Notes: generated from the sequence alone by a model not told the origin. A DNA stretch of 64,000 bases from Asanoa ishikariensis (GCF_900107455.1 NZ_FNQB01000002.1:1488001-1552000); one strand, 5' to 3'. Shown: positions 50,825 to 59,822, counted from the first letter of the stretch. A program made the numbers and translations.

Positions 50825-53049
50825 CTGGCGGCGATCGGGTTGGCCAGCGTGCCGGCGAAGATGAGCGACCCGGCCTGGTCGGTGAGGTCGACCATCTGCA
50901 ACGTGTTGCGAAGCTGCAGCCGGTTGAGGCACGAGTGCAGGAACTCGGGCCGGGTCAGCTCCAGGCGCCCGCGCAGGTCCGGGTGGTCGGCGGCGTGCTC
51001 CTCGACGCAGTCGGCGACCAGCGCCCAGAACCGGTCCCAGGGCAGCACCCCGTCGCTGTCGAGGATGCCGGCGAGGTGCCGCAGGAAGCCGTCGAACACG
51101 TCGGTGTGCAGGGCCAGCGCCTTGACGTCGTCGGACACGTCGATCCGGATCCGCTCGATCTCCGGTGGCAGCGGCCGGTCGAGGCTCATCACCGCGACCT
51201 CCTCGCCGATGTCCTTCATGAACACCCGGGTCGGCACGTGCCCGTCCAGCACCAGGATCAGGTTCTCCCCGTGCGGCATGAACGCGAGGTCGTGCCGGAG
51301 AACGCAGTGCACCACCGGGCGCACGTACGCGCGAAGGTAGGTCCTGACCCACCTCTCGGCCGGCAGCCCCGACGCCGCGATCAGCTCGGCGGCCAGGGAA
51401 CGGCCGGCCCGGTCGCGGTGCAGCAGGCTCGCCATCGTGGCCAGGCGCTCGCCGGCAGCCAGCCGCGGCAGCGGGCTCTCCCGCCAGAGCGCGGCGAGCA
51501 TCCGCTGGTGCGCGGAGGGGAAACCGCTGCGGTGGTACGCGTCCCCGGTGTAACCCACCGACGCCAGCTCGCGCAGCACCCCGAAGCCGCACTCCCGCAG
51601 GGTGTCGTCGCCCTCGACGACGCCGGCCACCCAGTCGTTGATCGGCGGCGTCGCGCGCATGTAGCCGGGGGAGAGGCCGCGCAGGAAGCCCATGTTCTGG
51701 ATGGCCAGCGCGGTCTTCACGTAGTGCCGGTCGGGCCGGTCGGTGTTGAAGAAGGTCCGGATCGACTGCTGCGCCCGGTAGCGGTCCGGTCCGGTGCCCA
51801 GCGGCACGATCGCCCGGCGGGCCACGTCCGGTGCGAACGTCACCGCGTGCTTGTGCTCCCACTGCCAGGGATGGGCCGGCAGATAGCGGTAGTCGGCGGG
51901 GTCCAGGCCGAGCGCGCGCAGCCGACCGGCGAACCGGTCCAGCGTGTCCGGGCCGAGCTCGTCGGCATAGAGCTCGTCCTCGGTCACCCCGGCTCCGGCG
52001 GTGAACGCGCTCTCGGCCCGGAGCACCGCGAGCCAGACCATCCGGACGGGTTGGCCCGCTTCCGGGGCGTACGCCTCGTGGTCGGCCAGTCCGAACCCGA
52101 TCCGCCCGTTGTTGGCGACGAAGCCGGGGTGCCCCTCGGTCATCGCCGTCTCGATCGACTGGAAGTCGGCGTGCACCAGCGCGGCGGCGTCGTGTCGCTC
52201 GTGGTGGTGCTTCCAGGCGGCACCGGCCAGCGTGGCGGCGATCTCCTCCAGATAGGTGCCGACCAGCCGATCGGGGATGCCGAGGGTGCCGGCCAGGCCG
52301 GCGACGAACGCCATCGCGTCGAGCGGCCCTTGGATCGACTCCGGGTCGACCACCCAGTGCTCCAGCGGGTATCGGCGGGCGCGGAATCGATAGTCGCCCA
52401 GGCGCCAGCCGTCGCCGTCGGGCTCGGGTGTGACGATCCGCTCGTGGCTGAACTCGGCGATCGCCTTGGCGATCAGCCTTCGGTGCGCGGCCGCCATCGT
52501 CTCCGGCGTCAGGTGCGCGGGGGGTTCCGGCGCGGTCCGCGTGTACGCGTCGCGCGTGCAGAAGCTCAGGTTGGCCACCTTGTCGGAGAGCTGGACGCTG
52601 TGCTGGACCACGAAACCGACCTCGGCGTTCTTGCGTGCGATGGCGTCGTTGCGTTCGTCGGGCTCGACCACCACCCGCCGGGCGCGCGGGTCGGCGAAGA
52701 CGAACTCCATGACGGCCCGCATCACGCCGGAGGTGAGGCCGTGCCGGGTGGTGTCACCTGGCGGTGCGACCAGCACGTGCATCCCGACGTCGCCCTCGGC
52801 GACCGGGTAGTGCGCGGCGAGCTCGCTGTGCGCCGGGTCGTAGGTCTCGGCCAGGAAGATCGGCTCGCCGTCCAGCCGGCCGAGCCAGGCGTGGTGGTGC
52901 GGGTCGGCCTCGATCTCCGCGTACGCCTTGCGCACGGTGTCGACCGAGGCGTCCCGCATGCCCCAGTAGACGGACCTCGGGTGGGTGACCCAGGCGTGCA
53001 GCAGGTCCGCGTGCGCGTTCAGGTCGAGCGGTTCCAGGGTGAACGTCAT
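50821..53049 (-). CDS. Fused acyltransferase (DesC-like) and IucA/IucC siderophore synthetase (DesD-like)
   Basis: 742 residues. Residues about 1-165 form a GNAT acyltransferase like DesC (LHAWVTHPRSVYWGM, HVLVAPPGDTTRHGLTSGVMRAVMEFVFAD, EVGFVVQHSVQLSDK) that acylates N-hydroxycadaverine. Residues about 175-742 form an IucA/IucC NIS synthetase like DesD (YRYLPAHPWQWEHK, QQSIRTFFNTD, FMPHGENLILVLDGH, MKDIGEEVAVM). In Streptomyces these are two genes, desC and desD; here they are one open frame with no frameshift. The enzyme would couple acylation with trimerisation and macrocyclisation to desferrioxamine E-type products. ATGA and GTGA overlaps join it to both neighbours. Confidence 0.92.
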   Translation of the reverse strand: MTFTLEPLDLNAHADLLHAWVTHPRSVYWGMRDASVDTVRKAYAEIEADPHHHAWLGRLDGEPIFLAETYDPAHSELAAHYPVAEGDVGMHVLVAPPGDTTRHGLTSGVMRAVMEFVFADPRARRVVVEPDERNDAIARKNAEVGFVVQHSVQLSDKVANLSFCTRDAYTRTAPEPPAHLTPETMAAAHRRLIAKAIAEFSHERIVTPEPDGDGWRLGDYRFRARRYPLEHWVVDPESIQGPLDAMAFVAGLAGTLGIPDRLVGTYLEEIAATLAGAAWKHHHERHDAAALVHADFQSIETAMTEGHPGFVANNGRIGFGLADHEAYAPEAGQPVRMVWLAVLRAESAFTAGAGVTEDELYADELGPDTLDRFAGRLRALGLDPADYRYLPAHPWQWEHKHAVTFAPDVARRAIVPLGTGPDRYRAQQSIRTFFNTDRPDRHYVKTALAIQNMGFLRGLSPGYMRATPPINDWVAGVVEGDDTLRECGFGVLRELASVGYTGDAYHRSGFPSAHQRMLAALWRESPLPRLAAGERLATMASLLHRDRAGRSLAAELIAASGLPAERWVRTYLRAYVRPVVHCVLRHDLAFMPHGENLILVLDGHVPTRVFMKDIGEEVAVMSLDRPLPPEIERIRIDVSDDVKALALHTDVFDGFLRHLAGILDSDGVLPWDRFWALVADCVEEHAADHPDLRGRLELTRPEFLHSCLNRLQLRNTLQMVDLTDQAGSLIFAGTLANPIAAR

Positions 53050-54329
53050 CGGGCCACCTCCGCGAACGCCGGTGCCGGAGCGCCGAACTCCTGGAACGCG
53101 ATCCGCTCCTCGACCGGGTAGACCTCGCGGCCGGTGAGGGCACGGATGATGACCGAGTTGCGGTAGGCACCCATGCCGAGGTCGGGCGCGGTGAGGCTGT
53201 GCGTGTGCTCCTCGGCGTTCTGCACGAAGATCTCGTCGCCGGCGCGGTCGACCGCGTAGTCGAGGGAGACGTCGTACCGGCCCCGGGCGTCCCAGGCGAT
53301 CCTGTCCCGCACGGGATCGAGGAACGCCGGCACCCTGGGCGCGTATCCGGTGGCCAGCACCAGGCCCTGCGTCCGCGCGGTGAACGAGCGGTCCTGCTCG
53401 CGGTGGTGCAGATCGAGGGTGAAGCGGTCGCCGTCGTAGCGGGCCGCGGTGACCTCGACGCCGCTTCTCAGCGTCGTCTGCACCGGGGTTCTCAGGCCCT
53501 GCTCATAGAGGGTGTCGAAGATGGTGTCGACGAGGTCGCCGCTGATCCCCTTGTAGAGGTTGCGTTGCTCGCGGGCGAGCCGGTCGCGGGTCGCGGCGGG
53601 CAGTGCGTGGTGGTAGCGGATGTACTCGGGCGAGGTCATCTCCAGCGTCAGCTTGGTGTATTCCATGGGGAAGAACCGCGGCGACCGGGTCAGCCAGGTC
53701 AGGTGGTAGCCGCCTTCTCTGGCGTCGGGCAGCAGGTCCAGGTAGATCTCGGCCGCGCTCTGTCCACTGCCGACGATGGTGATGGAGTCGAGCTGCTGGA
53801 GCCGGCGTTTGGCCGGCAGGTAATCGGCGCTGTGCACGACGGGCAGTTCGCGCAGGGTTTGGGGGACGTGCGGTGCGGTGCCGATGCCGAGCACGAGCTT
53901 GCGCGCCCGCACCGTCTCGACCGCACCGGCGGAGAGGACCCGCAGGACGTACGCGTCGCCGTCGTGGTCGATGCGCTCGACGCGGCTGCCGAACCGGATC
54001 GGGAGCTGTGCGGCCGCCCACCGGCAGTAGTCGTTGTACTCCGCGCGCAACGGGTAGAAGTTCTCCCGGATGTAGAAGCGGTAGAGCCGGCCGGTCTGCT
54101 TGAGGTAGTTGAGGAACGAGAACCGCGAGGTCGGGTCGGCCAGCGTGACCAGGTCGGCGACGAACGGCACCTGGATCGTCGCGCCCGGGATCATCAGGCC
54201 CGGGTGCCAGTCGAAACCGTCGCGCTGCTCGAAGAAGACGCCGTCCACATCGGAGAGGTCGGCGGTCAGGCAGGCCAGGCCGAGGTTGAACGGGCCGACC
54301 CCGACGGCGGCGAAGTCGTGTATCCGCAT
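53046..54329 (-). CDS. desB: Cadaverine/lysine N-monooxygenase (DesB-like)
   Basis: 427 residues from ATG 54329. Flavin monooxygenase of the SidA/IucD/PvdA family: FAD loop VGVGPFNLGLA, VADLVTLADPTSRFSFLNYL, NADPH loop IVGSGQSAAEIYLDLL and the LATGYAPRVP motif. In desferrioxamine synthesis DesB hydroxylates cadaverine at nitrogen. It overlaps the desA stop (TGATG) and the following start (ATGA), so the four biosynthetic genes form one translationally coupled operon. Confidence 0.93.
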   Translation of the reverse strand: MRIHDFAAVGVGPFNLGLACLTADLSDVDGVFFEQRDGFDWHPGLMIPGATIQVPFVADLVTLADPTSRFSFLNYLKQTGRLYRFYIRENFYPLRAEYNDYCRWAAAQLPIRFGSRVERIDHDGDAYVLRVLSAGAVETVRARKLVLGIGTAPHVPQTLRELPVVHSADYLPAKRRLQQLDSITIVGSGQSAAEIYLDLLPDAREGGYHLTWLTRSPRFFPMEYTKLTLEMTSPEYIRYHHALPAATRDRLAREQRNLYKGISGDLVDTIFDTLYEQGLRTPVQTTLRSGVEVTAARYDGDRFTLDLHHREQDRSFTARTQGLVLATGYAPRVPAFLDPVRDRIAWDARGRYDVSLDYAVDRAGDEIFVQNAEEHTHSLTAPDLGMGAYRNSVIIRALTGREVYPVEERIAFQEFGAPAPAFAEVAR

Positions 54330-55783
54330 CAGACCACCGCCGTCGCGAGCCGGGTGTCGTCCTCGGCCAGCAGCGCCCAGCCGGTCTCGCGTACCAGGTC
54401 GAGCACCGCACGCAGGTGTTCGGTCGTGGTCATCGGGTTGAGCAGGGTGAACTTGAGCCAGTGCCGGCCGTCCCGGGTGGTGCCGGCGATGATCGCCTCC
54501 CCGCCGGCGAACAGCCGAGCGCGCAGTCGCGGGGTCAGCTCGTCGCAGGCGTCGTCGTCGAGCCAGGCCGGCCGGTAGCGGAACAGCACCGTGCTCAACG
54601 TCGGCTCCGCGGCCACCTCGAAGTCGGGGTCCTCGGTGAGCAGCCGGTGCGCGTCCTCCGCCAGGTCGACGACCCGGTCGAACATCGCGCCGAGCTGCTC
54701 GGCGCCGACGGTGCGCAGGGTCATCCAGAGCTTGAGCGCGTCGAACCGGCGGGTCGTCTGCAGGCTCTTGTCGACCTGGTTGGGCACGGTCGCCGTGCGC
54801 GGGTTCAGGTAGTCGGCGTGGTGGGCCATCCGGCGCATCGCGCTCGCGTGGCGGACGATGATCGCGCTGGAGCTGATCGGCTGGAAGAAGCTCTTGTGGA
54901 AGTCGACCGTGACGGAGTCGGCCCGTTCGATGCCGTCGAGCAGGTGCCGACGGCGGGTGGAGACCAACAGGCCGCAGCCGTACGCGGCGTCGACGTGCAG
55001 CCAGACGCCACGGCGCGCGCAGCTCTCGGCGATCTCGGCGATCGGGTCGACGCAGCCGAGGTCGGTGGTGCCGGCGGTGGCGACCACGGCGATCGCCACG
55101 AGCCCGTACGCGGCCAGGTCGTCCAGCGTGCGGGTCAGCGCGGCCGGGTCCATCCGGCCGCCGGCGTCGGTGGCGACGGCGATGACGGCCTCCCGGCCGA
55201 GACCGAGCAGGATCGCCGCCTGGGTGACGCTGAAGTGGGTCTCGGTGGTGGCCAGGATGCGCATCCGGGACAGGTCGGTCGCCGGGCTGGCCTCGCGGGC
55301 GAGCAGCAGCGCGTGCAGGTTGGACTGGGTGCCGCCGCTGGTGAAGACGCCGTCCGCGTCCGGGCCGAAGCCGATCCGGCCGGCGGCCCAGTCGACCAGG
55401 CGGCGCTCGATCAGCGTGCCGGTGGTGCTCTGGTCGTAGGTGTCGACGGACGAGTTGACCGCCGCCAGCAGGACCTCGGCGCTGAGCGCGGGCAGGGCGA
55501 CCGGGCAGTTGAGGTGGGCGACGTAGCCGGGCTCGTGGAACCAGACCGCGTTGTCGAGGTAGAGCTTCGCGACCTCGTCGAGGGCGGCGTCGGTGTCGCC
55601 GAGCGGCCGGTCGAGGTCGACGGCGTCGACCATCCCCTGCAGGTCGGTCAGGCTCGCGCCCGAGTAGGGGCGGCGCACGGTGCGTACGCGGTCCGCCACG
55701 GCCGCCGCGGCCTGCGCGACGTCGTGTTGGAACCTTCCCACAGTGGACCGACCGAACAGGTGTGGAGATGACCCCTCCAACAC
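54329..55783 (-). CDS. desA: PLP-dependent lysine decarboxylase (DesA-like)
   Basis: 484 residues from GTG 55783, with GGGAGG before it. Group II decarboxylase features: SGGTQSNLHALLLARE, ETHFSVTQAA, HVDAAYGCGLLVS with the PLP-binding Asp, and the Schiff-base Lys in VDFHKSFFQP. DesA decarboxylates lysine to cadaverine, the first step to desferrioxamines. It is the first gene of the operon, and the iron box lies 10 bp upstream of its start. Confidence 0.93.
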   Translation of the reverse strand: MLEGSSPHLFGRSTVGRFQHDVAQAAAAVADRVRTVRRPYSGASLTDLQGMVDAVDLDRPLGDTDAALDEVAKLYLDNAVWFHEPGYVAHLNCPVALPALSAEVLLAAVNSSVDTYDQSTTGTLIERRLVDWAAGRIGFGPDADGVFTSGGTQSNLHALLLAREASPATDLSRMRILATTETHFSVTQAAILLGLGREAVIAVATDAGGRMDPAALTRTLDDLAAYGLVAIAVVATAGTTDLGCVDPIAEIAESCARRGVWLHVDAAYGCGLLVSTRRRHLLDGIERADSVTVDFHKSFFQPISSSAIIVRHASAMRRMAHHADYLNPRTATVPNQVDKSLQTTRRFDALKLWMTLRTVGAEQLGAMFDRVVDLAEDAHRLLTEDPDFEVAAEPTLSTVLFRYRPAWLDDDACDELTPRLRARLFAGGEAIIAGTTRDGRHWLKFTLLNPMTTTEHLRAVLDLVRETGWALLAEDDTRLATAVV

Positions 55784-55792
55784 GACCTCCCT

Positions 55793-55811
55793 TTAGGTTA
55801 GCCTTGCCTAA
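55793..55811. promoter_or_regulatory. IdeR/DmdR1-type iron box
   Basis: TTAGGTTAGCCTTGCCTAA matches the dyad consensus TTAGGTTAGGCTAACCTAA at 16 of 19 positions. It sits between the divergent desA and siderophore-interacting genes and overlaps their likely promoter elements (minus-strand TAACCT as -10 for desA). Iron-loaded repressor would shut both sides when iron is plentiful. Confidence 0.85.
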
Positions 55812-55839
55812 CTCGGGCAAGACGTTACCTGGAGGAAGC

Positions 55840-56550
55840 GTGAAACGGAACTGGGAGTCGGTGGTTCTCAAAGCATTGGGCGGAAAGGACTTCCGCTTGA
55901 CAGTGCTGGCGAACGAGCCGATCAACGCCCGCTACCAGCGGCTACGTCTCAATGACGGCGGTCTATTGGCGGCGTGTGGCGTACATCCCACGATGTGGGT
56001 GCGGCTCTGGTTCGACCGGGATGGTAAGGCGCACCAGCGCGCGTTCACGCTCGTCGACCCTGACGCCGTCGCCGGCGAGTTCAGCCTGGAGTTCGCCCTG
56101 CACGACGGCACGGCCGCCCGCTGGGCCCAGGCAGCTTCCCCTGGTGACACGGTCGAGGCGACGGTCCAGGGAAGCGCCTTCTCCGTGCCGGCACCGCTGC
56201 CGACCCGCTGGTTCGGCATCGGCGACGCGGCGTCGGCCCCGGCGCTGAACAGCCTCTTCGACACCTTGCCGGAACAGCCCGCGACGATCTGGCTGGAGTA
56301 CGCGCACGAGGAGGAGCGCGAGTTCCCCCTGCGGGCGCGGGCGGCGCACGAGGTGGTATGGCTGCCCCGCCGCGACGGGGGCGCCCACCTGGTGTCGACG
56401 GTGTGCTCGTCCTTGTCCACCGAACCGGAGGCGTTCTACTGGGTCGCCGCCGAGGCGGCCAGCACCCGCGCGATCACCAAGCACCTGCGCCGCACCCTGG
56501 GCGTCGACAAGACCCAGGTCAACGCTCTGGCGTACTGGCGGACGGCCTGA
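55840..56550 (+). CDS. Siderophore-interacting protein (FAD/NAD(P)H ferric-siderophore reductase)
   Basis: 236 residues from GTG 55840 with GGAGGA upstream. An FAD-binding domain of the SIP type (TVLANEPINARYQRLRLNDG, KAHQRAFTLVDPDAVAGEFSLEFALHD, GTAARWAQAASPGDTVEATVQGS) and a C-terminal NAD(P)-binding half (RWFGIGDAASAPALNSLFDTL, FYWVAAEAASTRAITKHLRRTLG). It reduces iron from the imported ferric siderophore. It occupies the place of desF in other actinobacterial des loci. No DesE-type binding protein or ABC importer lies in this window. Confidence 0.9.
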   Translation: MKRNWESVVLKALGGKDFRLTVLANEPINARYQRLRLNDGGLLAACGVHPTMWVRLWFDRDGKAHQRAFTLVDPDAVAGEFSLEFALHDGTAARWAQAASPGDTVEATVQGSAFSVPAPLPTRWFGIGDAASAPALNSLFDTLPEQPATIWLEYAHEEEREFPLRARAAHEVVWLPRRDGGAHLVSTVCSSLSTEPEAFYWVAAEAASTRAITKHLRRTLGVDKTQVNALAYWRTA

Positions 56551-56568
56551 CGTCGGTAGGGTCCATCC

Positions 56569-57222
56569 ATGAGGATCATTGGGGTGGGATTCGGGCGCAG
56601 CGGCACACTGTCGCTGCGCTCGGCCCTCGAGCGGCTGGGCGCGGGGCCGTGCCTGCACATGCAGGATCTCCGGACCGGTGACCAGGCGGAGCGCTGGAAG
56701 GGGGTCGCCGACGGTGCGGCGGTCGACTGGCGGGAGGTCTTCGACGGTTGGCGGTCCACCGTCGACTGGCCCGCGTGCAGCCGCTGGCGGGAGATCTGCG
56801 CCGCCTTCCCGGAGGCGCGGGTCCTGCTCAACTACCGCGATTTCGACGGCTTCTACCGCAGCGTCGAGCGCACCGTCTGGGCCGTCCGGCAGGCCGCCCG
56901 GGCCGGCACGCTGGGGCCGCGCCCCGACGGTCTGGTGCCGCCTCCGGCGTTCCGGCACGTGATCGAGGCGCTGATCTGGCAGGAGGACTTCCAGGACCGG
57001 TTCGAGGACCGGGACTGGATGGAGCGGATGTACGACGAGCGGATCGCCGCCATCCGTCGGGAGATTCCGGCCGAGCGGCTCGTGGAGTGGCGGCTCGGGC
57101 AGGACGGCTGGGAGCCGCTGGCGCGGGCGCTGGGCGTACCCGTGCCGGATGAGCCCTTCCCGCACCTGCACGACACCGAAGAGTTCCGCGTGCAGGCCGG
57201 GCTCGCTCAGTCGGCCACGTAG
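56569..57222 (+). CDS. Sulfotransferase-family protein
   Basis: 217 residues. The 5'-phosphosulfate-binding loop GFGRSGTLSLRSALERLG opens the protein, then C-L-H-M, and ARVLLNYRDFDGFYRSVERT for the 3'-phosphate motif. Group: Sulfotransfer_4/NAD-epimerase-associated sulfotransferases of actinobacteria. It uses PAPS to sulfate an alcohol or amine, or is a structural relative. 18 bp after the SIP gene, but not an obvious part of siderophore synthesis. Its 3' end overlaps the decayed regulator by 16 bp. Confidence 0.87.
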   Translation: MRIIGVGFGRSGTLSLRSALERLGAGPCLHMQDLRTGDQAERWKGVADGAAVDWREVFDGWRSTVDWPACSRWREICAAFPEARVLLNYRDFDGFYRSVERTVWAVRQAARAGTLGPRPDGLVPPPAFRHVIEALIWQEDFQDRFEDRDWMERMYDERIAAIRREIPAERLVEWRLGQDGWEPLARALGVPVPDEPFPHLHDTEEFRVQAGLAQSAT

Positions 57223-57945
57223 CGCTGTCCGAAGGACTGGTCGCCCAGCGCCCGCAGGAACTCGAAGCTGTCGGCCGTGTGCGAGCCCGGCTGGGGACGG
57301 AAGATGACCAACCGCTGGCCGGTGCTCTCGCTGCGTACGTAGTCGCATTGAACATCGAGGTTGCCCGCCCGCGGGTGGACGATCAGCTTGCGGGTGCTGT
57401 GCAGCGGCGCCACCTGCATGTCGCTCCAGTAGTCCGCGAACTCCGGGCTCGCCGCCGACAGGTCGGACACCAGGCGCTCGGCCTCGTGGCCCCGGCGAGC
57501 GGCGGCGGCCCGCAGGTCGGCCACGTAGCCCCGGCCGAGCGACTCGTGCTCCTCCGGCGCGTTGAGGGCGCGTGACTCCGGATCGGTGAACCAGCGCCAG
57601 ATCACGTTGGCGGAACGCCCGTCACCGTCGGTCCACCGTCCGAGCAGGGCCCGGCTCAGCGCGTTCTGAGCCAGCACGGTGGTGAGGGCGTCGAGTAGCC
57701 CGCCAGCCGGTAGAGGTAGTCGCGCTCCTCGACGGACAGCCGCAGCGCGCGGGCCAGCCCGGCGAGCAGCGCCTCCGACGGCGTGCCGGCCCGCGACTGT
57801 TCCAGCCGCTCGTAGTAGTCGACGGACAGGTTGGCCAGCAGCGCGACCTCTTCCCGCCGCAGGCCCGGCGTGCGGCGCCGGCCGCCCGACGGGATACCCA
57901 CGTCGGACGGCCGCAGCGCCTCCCGGCGATTCCGGAGGAAGTCAC
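57207..57945 (-). pseudogene. Decayed XRE/MmyB-like transcriptional regulator
   Basis: Parts of a standard XRE regulator with MmyB-like ligand domain are visible in two different frames. The N-terminal part (from DFLRNRREALRPSDVGIPSG, HTH PGLRREEVALLANLSVDYYERLEQ) breaks after YRLAGYS near 57697. The C-terminal part (VLAQNALSRALLG, DYWSDMQVAPLHSTRKLIVHP, ending QRYVAD) continues in another frame. About 20-30 residues that normally join them are missing, as are the first residues of the protein, lost at the junction with the aldo-keto reductase. Non-functional in its present form unless the sequence is wrong. Confidence 0.78.
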
Positions 57946-58568
57946 CGCGGGGCTCAGGTCGATGTCGGCCGCGGCGGCGTTGTCCTCGAGGTACGTGCGG
58001 CGTTTGGTGCCCGGGATCGCCGTCGCGCCCTGTCCCAACACCCAGGCTAGTGCGATCTGGGCGGCGCTGACGCCTTCCCGGTCCGCGATGGCGCGGATGC
58101 GGTCCACGAGGACCAGGTTGCGGTCGAGGTTGCCGTCGGTCAGCCGGGGCCAGGTCCGGCGGAAGTCACCCTCCGGCACGTCCGCGAGGTTGCGGATGTT
58201 GCCCGACAGGAACCCCCGACCCAGCGGTGAGTACGCCACGAAGCCGAGCCCGAGCTCGCGTGGGCCCGCCGGATGCTGCCGGCGACGCCTCGCTGATGCC
58301 CAGGTAGCCGACCGCCCACCTTGGTGGCGATCACCGCTTCGCCCCGCCGGCCCGCCAGCGCGCGACCGAGCAGGCGCTCCGCCTGGCCGAAGCCGTAGAT
58401 GTCGGCGCTGTCGAACATGGTCACGCCCAGGTCGAGCGCGCGGTGGATGGTGGCGGTGGCCTCGACGTCGTCGGGGGTGCCGTAGAAGGCGGTCAAACCG
58501 AACGTGCCGAGACCTTCGACGTAAGCCTTGAGGCCCTGGGCGCCGATGGCATGGGTTCGCATAGTCAT
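57946..58568 (-). pseudogene. Decayed aldo/keto reductase
   Basis: The start is normal (ATG 58568 or 58562; [23 protein letters not shown], then [10 protein letters not shown] with catalytic Asp and Tyr). After VIATKVGG (near 58315) about 70 residues are missing; [12 protein letters not shown] appears, then a frame change, RRAHA, and another gap of about 30 residues before [15 protein letters not shown]. The rest ([44 protein letters not shown]) runs into the regulator remnant near 57946 with the last ~40 residues gone. Clear multi-deletion remnant. Confidence 0.8.
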
Positions 58569-58679
58569 GAGAACCACCGTGCGCCAGCGGGAGACCCGTA
58601 GCGGCGCCCTGCTTATCCCCGGTCTGCCAGGGCGACCCTGTCTCAATTGTCGAGCACATCTCAACCAGACCGGTCCCGG

Positions 58680-58709
58680 TTGACACCCTGGCGCGGCCGA
58701 CCGTAGCGT
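58680..58709 (+). promoter_or_regulatory. Promoter of the cobalamin riboswitch/cbtBA transcript
   Basis: TTGACA (58680-58685), 18-base spacer, TAGCGT (58704-58709): a near-consensus promoter placed just before the riboswitch. Confidence 0.7.
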
Positions 58710-58852
58710 CCGGGTTCAGAAGTGACGATGGTAGGAAGCCGGTGAGATACCGGCACGGTCGCGCCACTGTGACCACGCTCGCGTGGAAGTCAGACCCTCC
58801 GCCGTCACGGAAACCCAGCGTGGGACGCGTGATCCCGAGGAGGTTCGCCTCG
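58710..58852 (+). promoter_or_regulatory. Cobalamin riboswitch with ribosome-site hairpin
   Basis: The conserved core of the B12 aptamer is present: GGAAGCCGGTGAGATACCGG (P3-P4 area, 58733-58752), then GGTCGCGCCACTGTGA (B12 box, 58757-58772) and GGAAGTCAGACC (58785-58796). Downstream, CGAGG (58836-58840) can pair with CCTCG (58848-58852) around the Shine-Dalgarno GAGGAGG and the GTG start of cbtB, so control is probably at translation. Coenzyme B12 should shut off cobalt uptake. Confidence 0.9.
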
Positions 58853-59073
58853 TGTCCAGCATTTCTTCTTCCGCCACCCCCCGTCCGGCGATTCAGCCGG
58901 TGGCCATCCCGTGGCGCCAGCTCCAGCCGTGGCTCCTGTTCGGAGCCGTGCTCGCCATCGGCCTGCTCTACTTCGTCGGAACCGAGCAGGGTGTCTTCCA
59001 CCTGATCGGTGGCAGCAGCGTGCACGAGTTCGTGCACGACGGCCGCCACCTCCTCGGCTTCCCCTGCCACTGA
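58852..59073 (+). CDS. cbtB: Cobalt transporter subunit CbtB
   Basis: 73 residues from GTG 58852. One membrane helix (about 25-46, LQPWLLFGAVLAIGLLYFVG) and the conserved metal-binding end HEFVHDGRHLLGFPCH (several His and a Cys). CbtB works with CbtA in B12-regulated cobalt uptake. The riboswitch directly upstream confirms the assignment. Confidence 0.93.
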   Translation: MSSISSSATPRPAIQPVAIPWRQLQPWLLFGAVLAIGLLYFVGTEQGVFHLIGGSSVHEFVHDGRHLLGFPCH

Positions 59074-59087
59074 CGGCCGGGGCGATC

Positions 59088-59822
59088 ATGCTGTCCCCCC
59101 GTTCGTTGCTGATTCGCGGCATGTTGGTGGGACTGGCCGCCGGCGTGCTCGCGTTCGTGTTCGCCTACCTCGTGGGCGAAAGCCCGATCGACGCCGCGAT
59201 CGCGTTCGAGGAAGCACATGCCGACCCGGCCGCGGCCGGCGAGCCGGCGCTGGTCAGCCGCACCGTGCAGAGCACGGTCGGCCTGCTCACCGCGACCCTG
59301 ATCTACGGAGTGGCACTCGGCGGCATCTTCTCGATGGCGTTCGCCGCCGCGTACGGCCGGCTCGGTCAACTGGGGCCGCGGGCAACCGCGGCGCTGGTGG
59401 CGCTGGCCGGCTTCGTCGTCGTAGCGCTGGTGCCGTTCCTGAAGTACCCGGCCAACCCGCCGGCCACCGGCTCCGAGGACACCATCGGCCGGCGCACGTC
59501 GCTGTACTTCCTGATGTTGGTGATCGCGCTCGCGTCGCTGGCGCTGGCCATCTACATCGGGCGGTCGCAGGTGGCCCGGTTCGGCCTGTGGAACGCGGCC
59601 ATCATCGCGGCCGGCGCGTTCGTGGCCGTGATCGTGGTCGCGCACGTCCTGCTGCCGTCGATCGAGGAGATCCCGGAAGGGTTCTCGCCGATCGTGCTGT
59701 GGAACTTCCGCCTGGCCTCACTCGGCACTCAGGTGGTCGTCTGGACCGCACTCGGCCTCGGGCTGGGCGCGGTCGTCGAGCGCAGCCTGCGCCGCGAGGC
59801 AGTGCTCACCGCCTCGGCCTGA
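59088..59822 (+). CDS. cbtA: Cobalt transporter subunit CbtA
   Basis: 244 residues from ATG 59088, 14 bp after cbtB. Six hydrophobic helices; family motifs AGVLAFVFAYLVGESPIDAAIAFEE, LGGIFSMAFAAAYGRLG, FLKYPANPPATGSEDTIGRRTSLYF and the final WNFRLASLGTQVVVW. Predicted cobalt permease acting with CbtB. Convergent with the cobalamin operon, 26 bp away. Confidence 0.93.
   Translation: MLSPRSLLIRGMLVGLAAGVLAFVFAYLVGESPIDAAIAFEEAHADPAAAGEPALVSRTVQSTVGLLTATLIYGVALGGIFSMAFAAAYGRLGQLGPRATAALVALAGFVVVALVPFLKYPANPPATGSEDTIGRRTSLYFLMLVIALASLALAIYIGRSQVARFGLWNAAIIAAGAFVAVIVVAHVLLPSIEEIPEGFSPIVLWNFRLASLGTQVVVWTALGLGLGAVVERSLRREAVLTASA

Noticed and set aside
50825-51862. Upstream extension of the acylase frame
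   Set aside because: It runs out of frame through the desCD gene; the GTG at 50824 with a GTGA overlap and the family N-terminus is the real start.
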